This document shows, in pieces, positions 16,309 to 25,673 of a stretch of 64,000 nucleotides of DNA. The notes beneath the pieces are model-generated. The model was not told the DNA's origin. It ran no database searches and saw only the letters and a list, made by a program, of their open reading frames with translations. The position numbers and the translations under genes were made by a program. Source of the stretch: an uncultured Desulfobacter sp. (GTDB taxonomy: Bacteria; Desulfobacterota; Desulfobacteria; Desulfobacterales; Desulfobacteraceae). Every line of letters starts with the position of its first letter. Positions within the stretch are counted from its first letter, which is position 1. The DNA is taken from the NCBI RefSeq assembly GCF_963677125.1, contig NZ_OY781882.1:3480501-3544500 (forward strand). Direction: 5' to 3'.

Positions 16309-17097
16309 ATGAATAAAACAGATGGTATGGGCAGGCTGTTCATGGTGTTCAGCCTGCCTGTGATTTTATTTTTAACCGTACCCTTGATCAAGATGACGAC
16401 CGGGCCGTCCCTTTCCATGCTCTGGGAGACCCTGGGCGATAAAGATGTGCTGCTTGCCATCGCCCGGTCACTTGGACTCTCCCTAGCGGCCGGCATTCTT
16501 GCCTTTGTTCTTGGCACCCCTTTAAGCTATCTGCTGGCAAGAAAAGATTTCTTTGGAAAAAAAATTATTGAGGGCATCATTGATCTGCCGGTCATGATCC
16601 CTCACCCTGTGGTGGGCATAGCCATCTTAAGCCTTGCCGGACGCACCCATCCATTTGGACGGTTTCTTTCCAATATGGGCATTGAAATCATGGGGACCCG
16701 GACGGGGATCGTCACCGTACTTTTGTTTGTGGGCATTCCTTTCTATGTCAATGCGGTCAAGGCAGGCTTTGAAAGCGTGCCCGTACGTCTTGAGTACGCA
16801 TCCAGAACCCTTGGGGCAGGGACCTTTGAGACCTTCAGGCGGGTAACCCTGCCCCTGACATGGCGGCATATGGTGTTGGGCATTGTTATGTGTACGGCAA
16901 GGGCTATTTCCGAATTCGGGGCCGTGGTTATCGTGGCGTACCACCCCATGACTGCGCCTGTCATGATCTACGAACGCTTTACCGCTTACGGACTGAAATA
17001 CTCCCAGCCCGTGGCAGTCTGGCTGATTATTTTGTCCCTGCTTCTTTTTATCGTATTGCGGTTAATGTCCAGATCCGCAGTCCAATACCACAGGTAA
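16309..17097 (+). CDS. wtpB: Tungstate/molybdate ABC transporter, permease
   Basis: This 262-residue inner-membrane permease has about six TM helices. It carries the EAA-type loop that contacts the ATPase (EYASRTLGAGTFETFRRVTLP) and the ModB-like ARAISEFGAVVIVAYHP near the C-terminus. ATG 16309 is used in preference to the TTG at 16306. The start is 4 bases past the wtpA stop. Confidence 0.92.
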   Translation: MNKTDGMGRLFMVFSLPVILFLTVPLIKMTTGPSLSMLWETLGDKDVLLAIARSLGLSLAAGILAFVLGTPLSYLLARKDFFGKKIIEGIIDLPVMIPHPVVGIAILSLAGRTHPFGRFLSNMGIEIMGTRTGIVTVLLFVGIPFYVNAVKAGFESVPVRLEYASRTLGAGTFETFRRVTLPLTWRHMVLGIVMCTARAISEFGAVVIVAYHPMTAPVMIYERFTAYGLKYSQPVAVWLIILSLLLFIVLRLMSRSAVQYHR

Positions 17098-17100
17098 CCC

Positions 17101-18165
17101 ATGATTCGTCTCGACAATATCAATCTGATCTTTCCCGGATTTGCCATTGAAAATATAAACCTGACCATCCGGGAAAAGGATTTTTTCGCCCTGATCGGCC
17201 CCACAGGATCAGGTAAATCCGTGCTTCTTGAAATCATCATGGGCCTGACGCCCTTTTCCTCGGGCAAACTGCTGTTTAAAGAAAAAAATATGGACCGAAC
17301 GCCTGTTGAAAAACGGCACCTGGCCTTGGTTTACCAGGATTTTGCCCTTTTCCCCCATCTCAGTGTAGCCCACAACATCCTTTACGGCATCAGATACCAC
17401 GGGATCAAAATTGACGAAAGCCATAAGCGTTTGGATGATCTGGCGAATATCCTGGGCCTGGAACGTATTCTTGACCGAAAACCCCATAAACTAAGCGGCG
17501 GAGAGAAACAACGGGTGGCCCTGGCCCGGGCATTGATTCTCAACCCGGCCGTATTGCTTCTTGACGAGCCCCTGTCGGCCCTGGATCCGGAATTCCACGG
17601 AGAGGCTAAAAATCTGCTCAAACAGATACACCAGGATATGGACATGACCATTGTCATGGTTTCCCATAATTTTGGAGACGTAATGTACCTGGCCAACCGA
17701 GGCGCCGTGATCCACCAGGGTAAAATCTGCCAGGCAGGGGATATCACCACCTTGTTTGAAAAGCCCGATTCCCTGTTCACAGCCCGGTTCGTGGGCATGA
17801 GAAATATTATTCCCGCCCGGATTATCCAGGGTAAAGTTAAAATTGAGGGGGCGGACACCTTAATAGAAACGTCTGTCGTGCCGGACTTTGACCATGGGTT
17901 CATGGGCATTCGCCCCGAGGATATTGTTCTTGTTTCCCAAGGAGCGAACGCCCCCGGCACTTCAACCAATCAATTTTGCGGCACCATTACAAAGGTAGCA
18001 AGCCAGGGGATGTTTGTTGAAGTTCACCTCGAATCGGGCAGTCTTAGGTTTGAAGCCGCCTGGCCCCGGCGCTATTTAAGGGATTTTCAAATAGCACCGG
18101 GCCGTGAAGCAACGATTGCCTTTTCCCCCCAAAGCGTCCACGTTTTCCAAGATAATCCGAATTAG
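17101..18165 (+). CDS. wtpC: Tungstate/molybdate ABC transporter, ATPase
   Basis: This 354-residue ATPase drives the importer. Walker A is GPTGSGKS (residues 37-44), the signature is LSGGEKQRVALARAL, Walker B is VLLLDEPLSALDPE, and the switch His is in VMVSHNF. The last ~110 residues form a TOBE/MOP-like regulatory domain (GIRPEDIVLVSQ), which in ModC/WtpC proteins can bind oxyanion and inhibit uptake. It begins 3 bases after wtpB. A ~165-bp gap without an obvious terminator follows. Confidence 0.93.
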   Translation: MIRLDNINLIFPGFAIENINLTIREKDFFALIGPTGSGKSVLLEIIMGLTPFSSGKLLFKEKNMDRTPVEKRHLALVYQDFALFPHLSVAHNILYGIRYHGIKIDESHKRLDDLANILGLERILDRKPHKLSGGEKQRVALARALILNPAVLLLDEPLSALDPEFHGEAKNLLKQIHQDMDMTIVMVSHNFGDVMYLANRGAVIHQGKICQAGDITTLFEKPDSLFTARFVGMRNIIPARIIQGKVKIEGADTLIETSVVPDFDHGFMGIRPEDIVLVSQGANAPGTSTNQFCGTITKVASQGMFVEVHLESGSLRFEAAWPRRYLRDFQIAPGREATIAFSPQSVHVFQDNPN

Positions 18166-18329
18166 TGCGGAAAAAATAACCTGCCTAAATGGGAAAACCC
18201 TTCCTGTCTGTTTACCGAAGAATAGATAACACACTGCAAATAAACACAATCATAAAAGGCATGGTTTATGCTTGTAATGTATTTATTAATTATGCAGTCC
18301 ATTTTTGACCACTTCACAGGGGGAAGCCA

Positions 18330-19169
18330 ATGCTCCAGAAAATACTGCCGGCCGCAGGAATTATCGTGTTTATACTACTCTCAGGGACCGTATCCGAACT
18401 ATCGTCCATTGTTTTGAACATTAAAAGCAACGTGATTATCCTTGCCGGGGCATTGGCCTGTGCCCTGGTATCCTATCCCCTTCGCCTGTTTTCAGATCTT
18501 TATGTCAATATACGCAAAGCATTTTCCGGAAAAAAGACCGATCTGAACGCCCTTATAAAACAAATTGAAGGATTGGCGGCTATCCGGCGGCGGCACGGAA
18601 AACTTGTACTGGATGAAAAATCACGAAACATTGATAATCCATTTCTAAAAATGGGCATTGAAATGATTGCGGACGGGTTTGACAGGTACACGATATTTAA
18701 AACCCTTGAGCGCAGATACGACAATTTCCTGCAGGCCCGGCGATCCCAGGCCGACCTGATCAATACGTTCATAAAATTGATGCCGGTATTTGGTTTTGTG
18801 GGAACCATCATCGGCCTGATTAATGTGCTGAGCAATATGGGATCGGCCGAATTGATCGGCAAAGGCGTGGCCACAGCTCTTTTGACTACGTTTTACGGCC
18901 TTTTGTATGCCAATATTATTTTTCTTCCCATTGCCAAAAAATTGACGGAAAAGACGAAACATGACGCCATGGAACTATCATTAATCATTGAAGGCATACT
19001 GGATATTGCGAACAAGACCAATGCCAAGGCCATCGGGTATCGTCTAAGATACTGCATTGGCGATTATTTCCAGGATGACTGGACCGTGGGCCGAAAATTC
19101 CAGCCACTTCCCATGCGGCTGCCCCGGCCCCAACCCTCCCCTGAAAAACAGGAACCCATGGCAGGCTGA
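18330..19169 (+). CDS. MotA-like proton channel protein
   Basis: This 279-residue protein has four predicted TM helices: two near the N-terminus (residues 7-25, 34-52) and two in the channel-forming part (KLMPVFGFVGTIIGLINVL and VATALLTTFYGLLYANIIFLP). The pair matches the MotA/TolQ/ExbB signature. The cytoplasmic loop between helices 2 and 3 is long, as in MotA. With its partner at 19175 it would form an ion-driven stator or a force-transducing complex. No flagellar genes are in the window, so the role is not fixed. AGGGGGAAG precedes the start. Confidence 0.85.
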   Translation: MLQKILPAAGIIVFILLSGTVSELSSIVLNIKSNVIILAGALACALVSYPLRLFSDLYVNIRKAFSGKKTDLNALIKQIEGLAAIRRRHGKLVLDEKSRNIDNPFLKMGIEMIADGFDRYTIFKTLERRYDNFLQARRSQADLINTFIKLMPVFGFVGTIIGLINVLSNMGSAELIGKGVATALLTTFYGLLYANIIFLPIAKKLTEKTKHDAMELSLIIEGILDIANKTNAKAIGYRLRYCIGDYFQDDWTVGRKFQPLPMRLPRPQPSPEKQEPMAG

Positions 19170-19174
19170 ATCCT

Positions 19175-19918
19175 ATGCGACCCCCTAAAAATCTTATATC
19201 TGAGCTTGAGATCTCAGAATTAAAACGGCTTCGAATGAAACGCCAAAGCCTTATGGAGGAATGCGAACCAGAAGATTCGGGTCTGTGGGCGATGCTGGAT
19301 ATCATGACCCTGATCCTGGCCTTCTTTATCATGCTGTACAGCAGCCAGGCACATATGCCCCAGCCCCCAAAAATCAAGGATGATCCAAAGCAGGCACGCC
19401 GACCCGTTGAAGTCGTCCAAGAACCAGCCAAGCCAGTGAAAAAAGTTAGCGAGTCCAAGCTGGATTTTCTCACCATGGAAGACCAATTGCACCAAGTCAT
19501 GGAAAAATCCAATATTTCAAATTATACGGTTAACGTTACAAAGACCAGACTCGTTCTGACCCTGGGTGAAGCCATCAGCTTTCCTCCCGGCCAGGCCGAA
19601 TTGATAGATTATATCAAACCGGCACTAAACGATCTGGCCTCCTTTTTCATAACAGAACCTGAATACAGAATCATTGTTGCCGGTCATACGGACAATACCC
19701 CCATCCATACGGCCCAGTTCCCATCCAACTGGGAGTTGTCCGCAGCAAGGGCCATGAGTGTCGCCAAATTCTTAATTGAATGTCGGGTGGCTCCGGAACG
19801 GATCAATATCGAAGGATTCGGCCAGTACCGGCCCATTGGAGACAACACACATTTCATAGGCAGGGAAGCCAACCGGCGTGTGGAGATATCCCTGGTCAAA
19901 AAAGAAGACCCATCGTAA
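19175..19918 (+). CDS. MotB-like protein with OmpA peptidoglycan-binding domain
   Basis: This 247-residue protein has a single TM helix near residues 40-60 (LWAMLDIMTLILAFFIML) containing the conserved Asp that carries protons in MotB. A proline-rich linker and a C-terminal OmpA-like domain follow (VAGHTDNTPIHT, NWELSAARAMSVAKFLIE, ANRRVEISL), which anchors stators to peptidoglycan. It starts 5 bases after the MotA-like gene and forms the second half of that complex. Confidence 0.88.
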   Translation: MRPPKNLISELEISELKRLRMKRQSLMEECEPEDSGLWAMLDIMTLILAFFIMLYSSQAHMPQPPKIKDDPKQARRPVEVVQEPAKPVKKVSESKLDFLTMEDQLHQVMEKSNISNYTVNVTKTRLVLTLGEAISFPPGQAELIDYIKPALNDLASFFITEPEYRIIVAGHTDNTPIHTAQFPSNWELSAARAMSVAKFLIECRVAPERINIEGFGQYRPIGDNTHFIGREANRRVEISLVKKEDPS

Positions 19919-19921
19919 AAG

Positions 19922-19990
19922 TTTAACCACAGAATACACTGAAGACACTGAAAATAAAATTCTGTGACTTCTGTGTATTCTGTGGTTAAA
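19922..19990. repeat. Large inverted repeat after motB
   Basis: TTTAACCACAGAATACAC (19922-19939) and GTGTATTCTGTGGTTAAA (19973-19990) are perfect 18-bp arms around a 33-base loop that itself contains degenerate copies of the arm sequence. It may act as terminator of the MotAB-like operon and looks like a dispersed repeat. The rest of 19991-20133 holds no gene I can support. Confidence 0.7.
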
Positions 19991-20133
19991 TTGTTTTCAT
20001 AGTTTATTGTGGCCACCAGGTCATGGCCGTTATAGGAATTCATCTCCTTGACTTCCTGAACCCGTTTCTTATATTGACGGATCAATACTTGATAAATCAA
20101 TAATGATGATTGACAGCGCCAGGAAGGGGCGAA

Positions 20134-21549
20134 ATGAACAGACGCAACCGCAAACCCCACCCAAAAATCTCCACCGGCCACACCATATTTATTGTCTCCG
20201 CAGTCCAGTTTCTGGCACCGTTCATGATGTCCGCGGTTGGCGTGGCGCTGCCCACCATTGGTCGGTTTTACGGTGCCAGTGCCGTGTCTCTGGCCCTGGT
20301 GGAAATGGTCTATATGCTCGCCGTCACCCTGTTTCTTCTGCCAGTCGGTCGGCTGGCAGACATCACGGGAAGAAAAAAAATCTTTGTCTCAGGTGTAGCC
20401 TTATTTGCCCTTGCCACAATCCTGCTGCCCTTTTCCCCGTCCATTGACATCTTCATTGCCATTCGGTTTTTGCAGGGCATTGGTGTATCGTGTACGGTCT
20501 CTACCTCCGTGGCCATTTTATCTTCTGTGGTGCCCAAAGAAAAACGGGGTAAAGCCATGGGCATCATTGTGGCTTGTGTCTATCTGGGACTGTCCGCCGG
20601 TCCCACCCTGGCCGGACTCATGATCACCTGGCTGGGCTGGCAGTGGATCTTTTTTGCGTCTGTTCCCCTGGCCATGGCAGCCCTGATTTTTACCCTGACC
20701 CAGCTTAAAGGAGAGTGGAAGGGGGCTGCAGGGGAATCCTTTGACTGGATTGGCAGCCTTATCTATATGGCGGCACTCTCCTGTCTGATCGTCGGGGTGG
20801 CCCACCTTGAAAGCCAGTCCTGGGCACCTCAGCTGATGGCGGCAGGCATGGTTTTCATGGTTTTCTTTTCAATTTTTGAGTACAGGCACCTTTCCCCCAT
20901 CCTGGATATCCGCCTGGTGTTGAGCAACCGGGTCTTTGCGTTCAGCAACATAGCCACATGGATCAACTATGCCGCCTCATTCGGGCTCACATTTTTCTTT
21001 TCCTTATACCTGCAGGTGGTCAAAGGCATGTCCGCCCAGACCACAGGGTTTGTACTCATTGCCCAACCGATCATTCAGGCGGTGCTTTCACCGTTATCCG
21101 GCACACTTTCAGACAAAATCTCCGCATCCAAATTATCTACGGCCGGCATGGCCATCTGCGCGGCAGGCCTTGGGGTTGCGACCTTTCTCGGCCAGGACAC
21201 CCGGATCTGGCAGGTGCTGGTGGTGCTGGTAATCATGGGTTTGGGATTTGCTGCTTTTTCCACACCCAACATGACCACGGTCATGGGCTCTGTGGAACCA
21301 AGGCATTACGGCATTGCCTCAAGCCTTGTGGCCACCATGCGCAGCATCGGCATGCTCACGGCCATGACCATCACGACCCTTTTGCTGAGTATGTTTATGG
21401 GTGATGCAAAAGTCACGGCAGCAACGGCCCCTGAATTTTTACAAACCATGCATACGGCTTTTATAATTTTTGCCGGCCTCAGCCTGGTGGGCATTATTTT
21501 CTCCATGGCCCGGGTAGAGCCGACAAAAACCCCTGCCCGGAAACGCTGA
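20134..21549 (+). CDS. MFS drug/solute exporter, 14-helix (DHA2) type
   Basis: This 471-residue integral membrane protein has about 14 hydrophobic segments, the DHA2 (EmrB/QacA) layout. The motif A region between helices 2 and 3 is LPVGRLADITGRKKIF, and motif C is GLSAGPTLAGLMITWLGWQW. It would export drugs or small molecules by proton antiport. ATG 20134 has GGAAGGGG upstream; the TTG at 20110 is less likely. The radical-SAM gene begins 3 bases after its stop. Confidence 0.9.
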   Translation: MNRRNRKPHPKISTGHTIFIVSAVQFLAPFMMSAVGVALPTIGRFYGASAVSLALVEMVYMLAVTLFLLPVGRLADITGRKKIFVSGVALFALATILLPFSPSIDIFIAIRFLQGIGVSCTVSTSVAILSSVVPKEKRGKAMGIIVACVYLGLSAGPTLAGLMITWLGWQWIFFASVPLAMAALIFTLTQLKGEWKGAAGESFDWIGSLIYMAALSCLIVGVAHLESQSWAPQLMAAGMVFMVFFSIFEYRHLSPILDIRLVLSNRVFAFSNIATWINYAASFGLTFFFSLYLQVVKGMSAQTTGFVLIAQPIIQAVLSPLSGTLSDKISASKLSTAGMAICAAGLGVATFLGQDTRIWQVLVVLVIMGLGFAAFSTPNMTTVMGSVEPRHYGIASSLVATMRSIGMLTAMTITTLLLSMFMGDAKVTAATAPEFLQTMHTAFIIFAGLSLVGIIFSMARVEPTKTPARKR

Positions 21550-21552
21550 TTT

Positions 21553-23346
21553 ATGTTTTTACCCACCACCCGAAAAGAACTTGACGACCGGGGCATTGAC
21601 CGGCTTGATGTAATCCTTGTCACCGGCGACACGTACATTGACTCCCCGTTCATGGGGGCCAGCCTGATCGGCCGGGTCCTGGAATCAAAGGGATTTACCG
21701 TGGGTATCATTGCCCAACCGGACACGGACAGCGCCCGGGACATATCCCGGTTAGGCGAACCCCGGCTCTTCTGGGGCATCACCGGTGGTGCTGTGGATTC
21801 CATGGTGGCCAACTACACGGCATCAAAAAAACGGCGCAAGCGGGATGACTACACGCCCGGCGGAGAAAACACACGGCGGCCGGACCGTGCGGTCATTGTA
21901 TACACCAATCTTGTGCGGCGCTTTTTCAAACCCACCGTTCCCATTGTGTTAGGCGGCATTGAAGCAAGCCTTCGGCGCATTGCCCACTATGATTTCTGGT
22001 CCAATAAAATTCGACGATCTATTTTGTTTGATGCCAAGGCAGATTATCTTTTATTCGGCATGGCCCATAATGGCATCGTGGAACTTGCCCGGGCCTTAGA
22101 GGCTAAACAGAAAGCCGACAAAAAGCCCCAGGACCCTGTCGCTCAGATTGCCGGTCTGGGATATATCGCTAAAACACCCAAGGGCATAGAACTGCCCGCC
22201 TATGAGGCGGTCATTAAGGACAAAAACCTTTATATCCAAAGTTTTAAAACATTTTACGACAATACCGACCCCAAGCTTGCCCAGCCCCTGAGCCAGGCCC
22301 ATGCAGACCGGTTTCTTGTTTTAAATCCCCCGGCACCGTTCAGTTCGACCCAAGAGATGGACGAAATTCATGATCTGAATTTTCAACGAAATGTTCACCC
22401 CTATTACCGGGCTTTAGGCCATGTCCGAGCCATGGACACCATCCGGTTTTCCATTCCCACCCATTACGGCTGTTATGGAGAGTGTAATTTCTGTGCCATC
22501 ACCGTTCACCAAGGACGGACGGTAAGATGGCGCAGCAAAAATTCCATCATTGCCGAGGCAAAGAAAATGACCCGGGACAAAGATTTCAAAGGCTATATCT
22601 TTGACTTAGGCGGTCCCACCGCCAACATGTACGGATATGAATGTGAAAAAAAACTAAAGAAAGGCGCCTGTGCCCATAGACGATGTCTATTCCCAACCCC
22701 ATGCCCATCCCTTTCACCGGACCATGGTCCCCAGATGGATTTGCTCAAAGAGATCGGCCGCCTGGCAGGTATCAAAAAGGTATTTCTCAACTCAGGCATT
22801 CGCCATGACCTGATCCTCATGGATAAACAAAAAGGCCAGGCATACTTAAAACAGGTCGTTGCCGACCATGTCTCCGGCCAAATGAAGCTGGCACCGGAAC
22901 ATTGTGCGCCCGGTGTGCTTGCACTTATGGGAAAACCGGACATGGAAAGTCTTGTTGCGTTCAAGCACCGATTTGACCGCATCTGCAACACGCTGAATAA
23001 AAAACAATACCTGACCTATTATCTGATCGCGGCCCACCCCGGATGCACCATTAAAGAAATGAATGAGTTGAAGGATTTCACCCGGAACGAGCTTCACATC
23101 ACACCTGAACAGGTCCAGATCTTTACCCCCACGCCATCCACCTTTTCCACGCTGATGTATTATACCGGCATGGACCCATTTGCCATGGTTCCCGTGTCTG
23201 TGGAAAAAGACCTCCGGGCCAAGGAAAAACAAAAACAGATTATCACCCGAAAAGCAGAACGCCGGCACCAAACCCAGCCACGGAAGAAACAAAATCAGGG
23301 CAAATTTTCCAGACAGAGCAAAAAGCGCAACAAAAGAAAAAAGTAA
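21553..23346 (+). CDS. YgiQ family radical SAM protein
   Basis: This 597-residue protein of the UPF0313/YgiQ family has an N-terminal YgiQ-specific domain (VTGDTYIDSPFMGASLIGR, GGIEASLRRIAHYDFWSN) and a radical SAM core with the cluster motif CYGECNFCAI near residue 310. The C-terminal part has LAPEH and QIFTPTPST, and it ends in a very basic Lys/Arg/Gln tail. Its reaction is not established for the family. It is translationally close to the MFS gene, but that partnership may be incidental. Confidence 0.92.
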   Translation: MFLPTTRKELDDRGIDRLDVILVTGDTYIDSPFMGASLIGRVLESKGFTVGIIAQPDTDSARDISRLGEPRLFWGITGGAVDSMVANYTASKKRRKRDDYTPGGENTRRPDRAVIVYTNLVRRFFKPTVPIVLGGIEASLRRIAHYDFWSNKIRRSILFDAKADYLLFGMAHNGIVELARALEAKQKADKKPQDPVAQIAGLGYIAKTPKGIELPAYEAVIKDKNLYIQSFKTFYDNTDPKLAQPLSQAHADRFLVLNPPAPFSSTQEMDEIHDLNFQRNVHPYYRALGHVRAMDTIRFSIPTHYGCYGECNFCAITVHQGRTVRWRSKNSIIAEAKKMTRDKDFKGYIFDLGGPTANMYGYECEKKLKKGACAHRRCLFPTPCPSLSPDHGPQMDLLKEIGRLAGIKKVFLNSGIRHDLILMDKQKGQAYLKQVVADHVSGQMKLAPEHCAPGVLALMGKPDMESLVAFKHRFDRICNTLNKKQYLTYYLIAAHPGCTIKEMNELKDFTRNELHITPEQVQIFTPTPSTFSTLMYYTGMDPFAMVPVSVEKDLRAKEKQKQIITRKAERRHQTQPRKKQNQGKFSRQSKKRNKRKK

Positions 23347-23380
23347 CACTTTTTCTTAATCGCTGAATGGACCTGGCCTT

Positions 23381-23416
23381 GTAATCGGCAAAATTTACGG
23401 GTTTCGGTCGGGCACT
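23381..23416. repeat. 37-bp interspersed repeat, copy 2
   Basis: This is nearly identical to 11129-11165 (GTAATCGGCAAAATTTACGG... GGGCACTA). It sits between the YgiQ gene and the FadR-type regulator. Confidence 0.6.
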
Positions 23417-23460
23417 ACTTATAATTTGACACTGAACCCGCAAAATGATTTAACACGCAT

Positions 23461-24243
23461 ATGCGAAAGAAAACCACCACAGTCCATCAGACTGAAAATA
23501 AAATGGCATCCATTTTCAAAAAGGCAAAACAAAGCCGGGTCTTCCAGGATGTTGTTGAGCAAATTGAAGACGCGATTTTAAACGGTCGGCTTGAACCCGG
23601 TACCCGGCTGCCTGCGGAACGTGAACTTAAAGAGATGTTTAACACCAGCCGAGGAACCCTGCGGGAAGCCCTGCGTGTTCTAGAACAAAAAGGCCTGATC
23701 CGCATAAAGCTTGGCGTTGCCGGTGGTGCCTATGTCAAACAGATTGATGCTGAACCTGTGATGCAGTCTCTTGCCTTGCTGATCCGATCAGGCAAAGTGT
23801 CTCCGGATCACCTGGCCGAATTCAGGATCAAGATTGAAGGTGCCATTGTGGAACTGGCTGCCCAGCGAGCCACGCCCGGGGATATTGAAACAATGGAAGA
23901 TCTTTACAAACAGGCCCGGCAGCATTATGAAAACGGGGACTGGGAAAGATTTTTAAAAACCGATGAAGCCATGCACGCCTATATCGGCACCATGTCCGGC
24001 AATCCCGTATTCCAGCTTCTCCAGCAGAGCATCCATACCAATATCCATGAGTACTATGGCTATTACCTGCCCATGAACAAAGAGAGCACCCTTGAAAACC
24101 TCAACGATTTCAAAAAAATTATTGCTGCCCTTAAATCGGGAAATGGACGGGATGCAGCAGACCTGATCATGGATCATGTGGCCCGGTTCAACAAAAAAAT
24201 GACCCAGAAAGCAGAGTCTCCCCCCTGCAGTAACCCCTTTTAA
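23461..24243 (+). CDS. FadR-subfamily GntR transcriptional regulator
   Basis: This 260-residue regulator has a GntR winged helix at residues ~25-90 (NGRLEPGTRLPAERELKEMF, SRGTLREALRVLEQKGLI) and a C-terminal all-helical FCD domain (FRIKIEGAIVELAAQRAT, DEAMHAYIGTMSGNPVF, DHVARFNKKM). FCD proteins usually respond to small carboxylates, often with a bound metal. The start is uncertain: ATG 23461 or ATG 23503 (MASIFKKAK), neither with a strong ribosome site. The target is unknown; it is convergent with the phosphatidyltransferase gene. Confidence 0.88.
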   Translation: MRKKTTTVHQTENKMASIFKKAKQSRVFQDVVEQIEDAILNGRLEPGTRLPAERELKEMFNTSRGTLREALRVLEQKGLIRIKLGVAGGAYVKQIDAEPVMQSLALLIRSGKVSPDHLAEFRIKIEGAIVELAAQRATPGDIETMEDLYKQARQHYENGDWERFLKTDEAMHAYIGTMSGNPVFQLLQQSIHTNIHEYYGYYLPMNKESTLENLNDFKKIIAALKSGNGRDAADLIMDHVARFNKKMTQKAESPPCSNPF

Positions 24244-24251
24244 AAAACCGG

Positions 24252-25583
24252 TCACCCGGGTGTGCCCTGTGCAGTTGTCTTTTGTGCCCAAATCCTGCCT
24301 GCGGCTAGATAAATGGTCACAAATGCAAGGATAAGATACCCAAACATATGAACATTTTTAGTTTTTAAAATATAGGCTAAAATCACAATAATACTGGCGG
24401 AAATCAGAAAAAAAATGGGTCTGGGGATTTGTTTAAGAATCACCCTACCCAAATGAGCAAACCGGATAGTGCTGACCATCAAAGCTGTAGACACCGCGGT
24501 GAAAAACCAAAGCAATACAGGCCCGGTTATAAGGGATACACCTAAAACAATCAAGGCTCCGGCAGGACTTGGGAATCCGTTGAAAATACCGGTTGGCAGA
24601 TCTGTGCGCCCCTTGTCCTGGGTAACAAACCGCACCAGACGGTAGGCCACACCCACCACATAAATCACGGCAAAAAACGGCGCAAATGTGCCGCCCCTCA
24701 CAATTATCATATATGCCGGAGCCAGACCGAAGCTGACAAAATCAGCTATATCGTCCAGCCAGGGACCGTACTTGGTGCCCCCGTGTTTAAGTGCCATGCG
24801 GCCGTCAAACAAATCAAAAAGCTGCCCCATGATGATCACGCAAATGGCCCAGGCATAACAGTGATGATAGGTTAAAATCAGGCTGGAAACACCGCACATA
24901 AAATTGAGCATGGACAAAATATCTGCATAAAGCCGGTTGGGCACAAACTTGAAAATCATGGATGCCGCAGAAAGGAGAATACAAAAGGCAAGCACCCCAT
25001 TACCGATATTCACCATCCCGGGAGTGGCATGCAATAATGCACACAGAATCACCAAGGCAAAACAGATAATGGCCTTAATTTTCCCAAAGTTATTGGCCGC
25101 CCCGGACACATTGAGCCAGGCCAGCATCCTGCGGGCAAAAAATTGACCTACCAGTTCAATTGCCACAAGGGTCCAGATCAAGTTAGGGGAAAGGATTGTC
25201 ATGCCGGAGACGGAATAAGGGGTATAGGCAAATCCGACCAGGGGAGGAAGATAGGTGAGTTTGTCGCACATGGGGTCCAGCCACTCCCCCCACCGAGACA
25301 CCAAATTGCATCCCCGGGCAACAACCCCGTCAATCCCATCAAGAATCGCAGCAAAAGTAAAAATAAAAATGGACAAAGATTGATAGGGCGAATAAAAATA
25401 AAGAAAGAACCCCAAAAAAGCAAAACCTGTACGCCAGTAGCAGATGGAGTTGGGATGCATTAGCCACAAATGGGATTCAACAAACTGCCGGACAGATGCC
25501 TTTTGTTTAAGGATGTGGGAGAACCAGAAAAAAAATAGGGTACCCAAGGCACCGGATGCCGCAATTACCAAAATTCGTTCCAT
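24252..25583 (-). CDS. Tandem CDP-alcohol phosphatidyltransferase (two catalytic domains)
   Basis: This 443-residue polytopic protein is about twice the size of a single CDP-alcohol phosphotransferase. The N-terminal half carries the full motif DG-x2-AR-x8-G-x3-D-x3-D (DGIDGVVARGC... RWGEWLDPMCD). The C-terminal half carries a PssA-like version (FDLFDGRMAL... YGPWLDDIADFVSFG) in which the usual Arg after Ala is Leu and the spacing to Gly is one shorter. Each half has about 5-6 TM helices. Such enzymes make phospholipids such as PS, PG or PI phosphate from CDP-diacylglycerol. Which alcohol each half uses cannot be told. Confidence 0.82.
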   Translation of the reverse strand: MERILVIAASGALGTLFFFWFSHILKQKASVRQFVESHLWLMHPNSICYWRTGFAFLGFFLYFYSPYQSLSIFIFTFAAILDGIDGVVARGCNLVSRWGEWLDPMCDKLTYLPPLVGFAYTPYSVSGMTILSPNLIWTLVAIELVGQFFARRMLAWLNVSGAANNFGKIKAIICFALVILCALLHATPGMVNIGNGVLAFCILLSAASMIFKFVPNRLYADILSMLNFMCGVSSLILTYHHCYAWAICVIIMGQLFDLFDGRMALKHGGTKYGPWLDDIADFVSFGLAPAYMIIVRGGTFAPFFAVIYVVGVAYRLVRFVTQDKGRTDLPTGIFNGFPSPAGALIVLGVSLITGPVLLWFFTAVSTALMVSTIRFAHLGRVILKQIPRPIFFLISASIIVILAYILKTKNVHMFGYLILAFVTIYLAAGRIWAQKTTAQGTPG

Positions 25584-25673
25584 GATTCGGCCTTAATATC
25601 GGTTAAAAAATTGAGTGTGAGGTATCATTGGGGTGCAATTTATCATCTTCACCTCATCCTGGGAATAAAAAAT

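Noticed and set aside
19684..20181. 165-codon minus frame between motB and the MFS gene
   Set aside because: Overlaps motB antisense and runs through the 18-bp inverted repeat. A short stretch (QYKKRVQEVKEMNSYNGHDL) looks protein-like and might be a relic, but not enough to call a gene.
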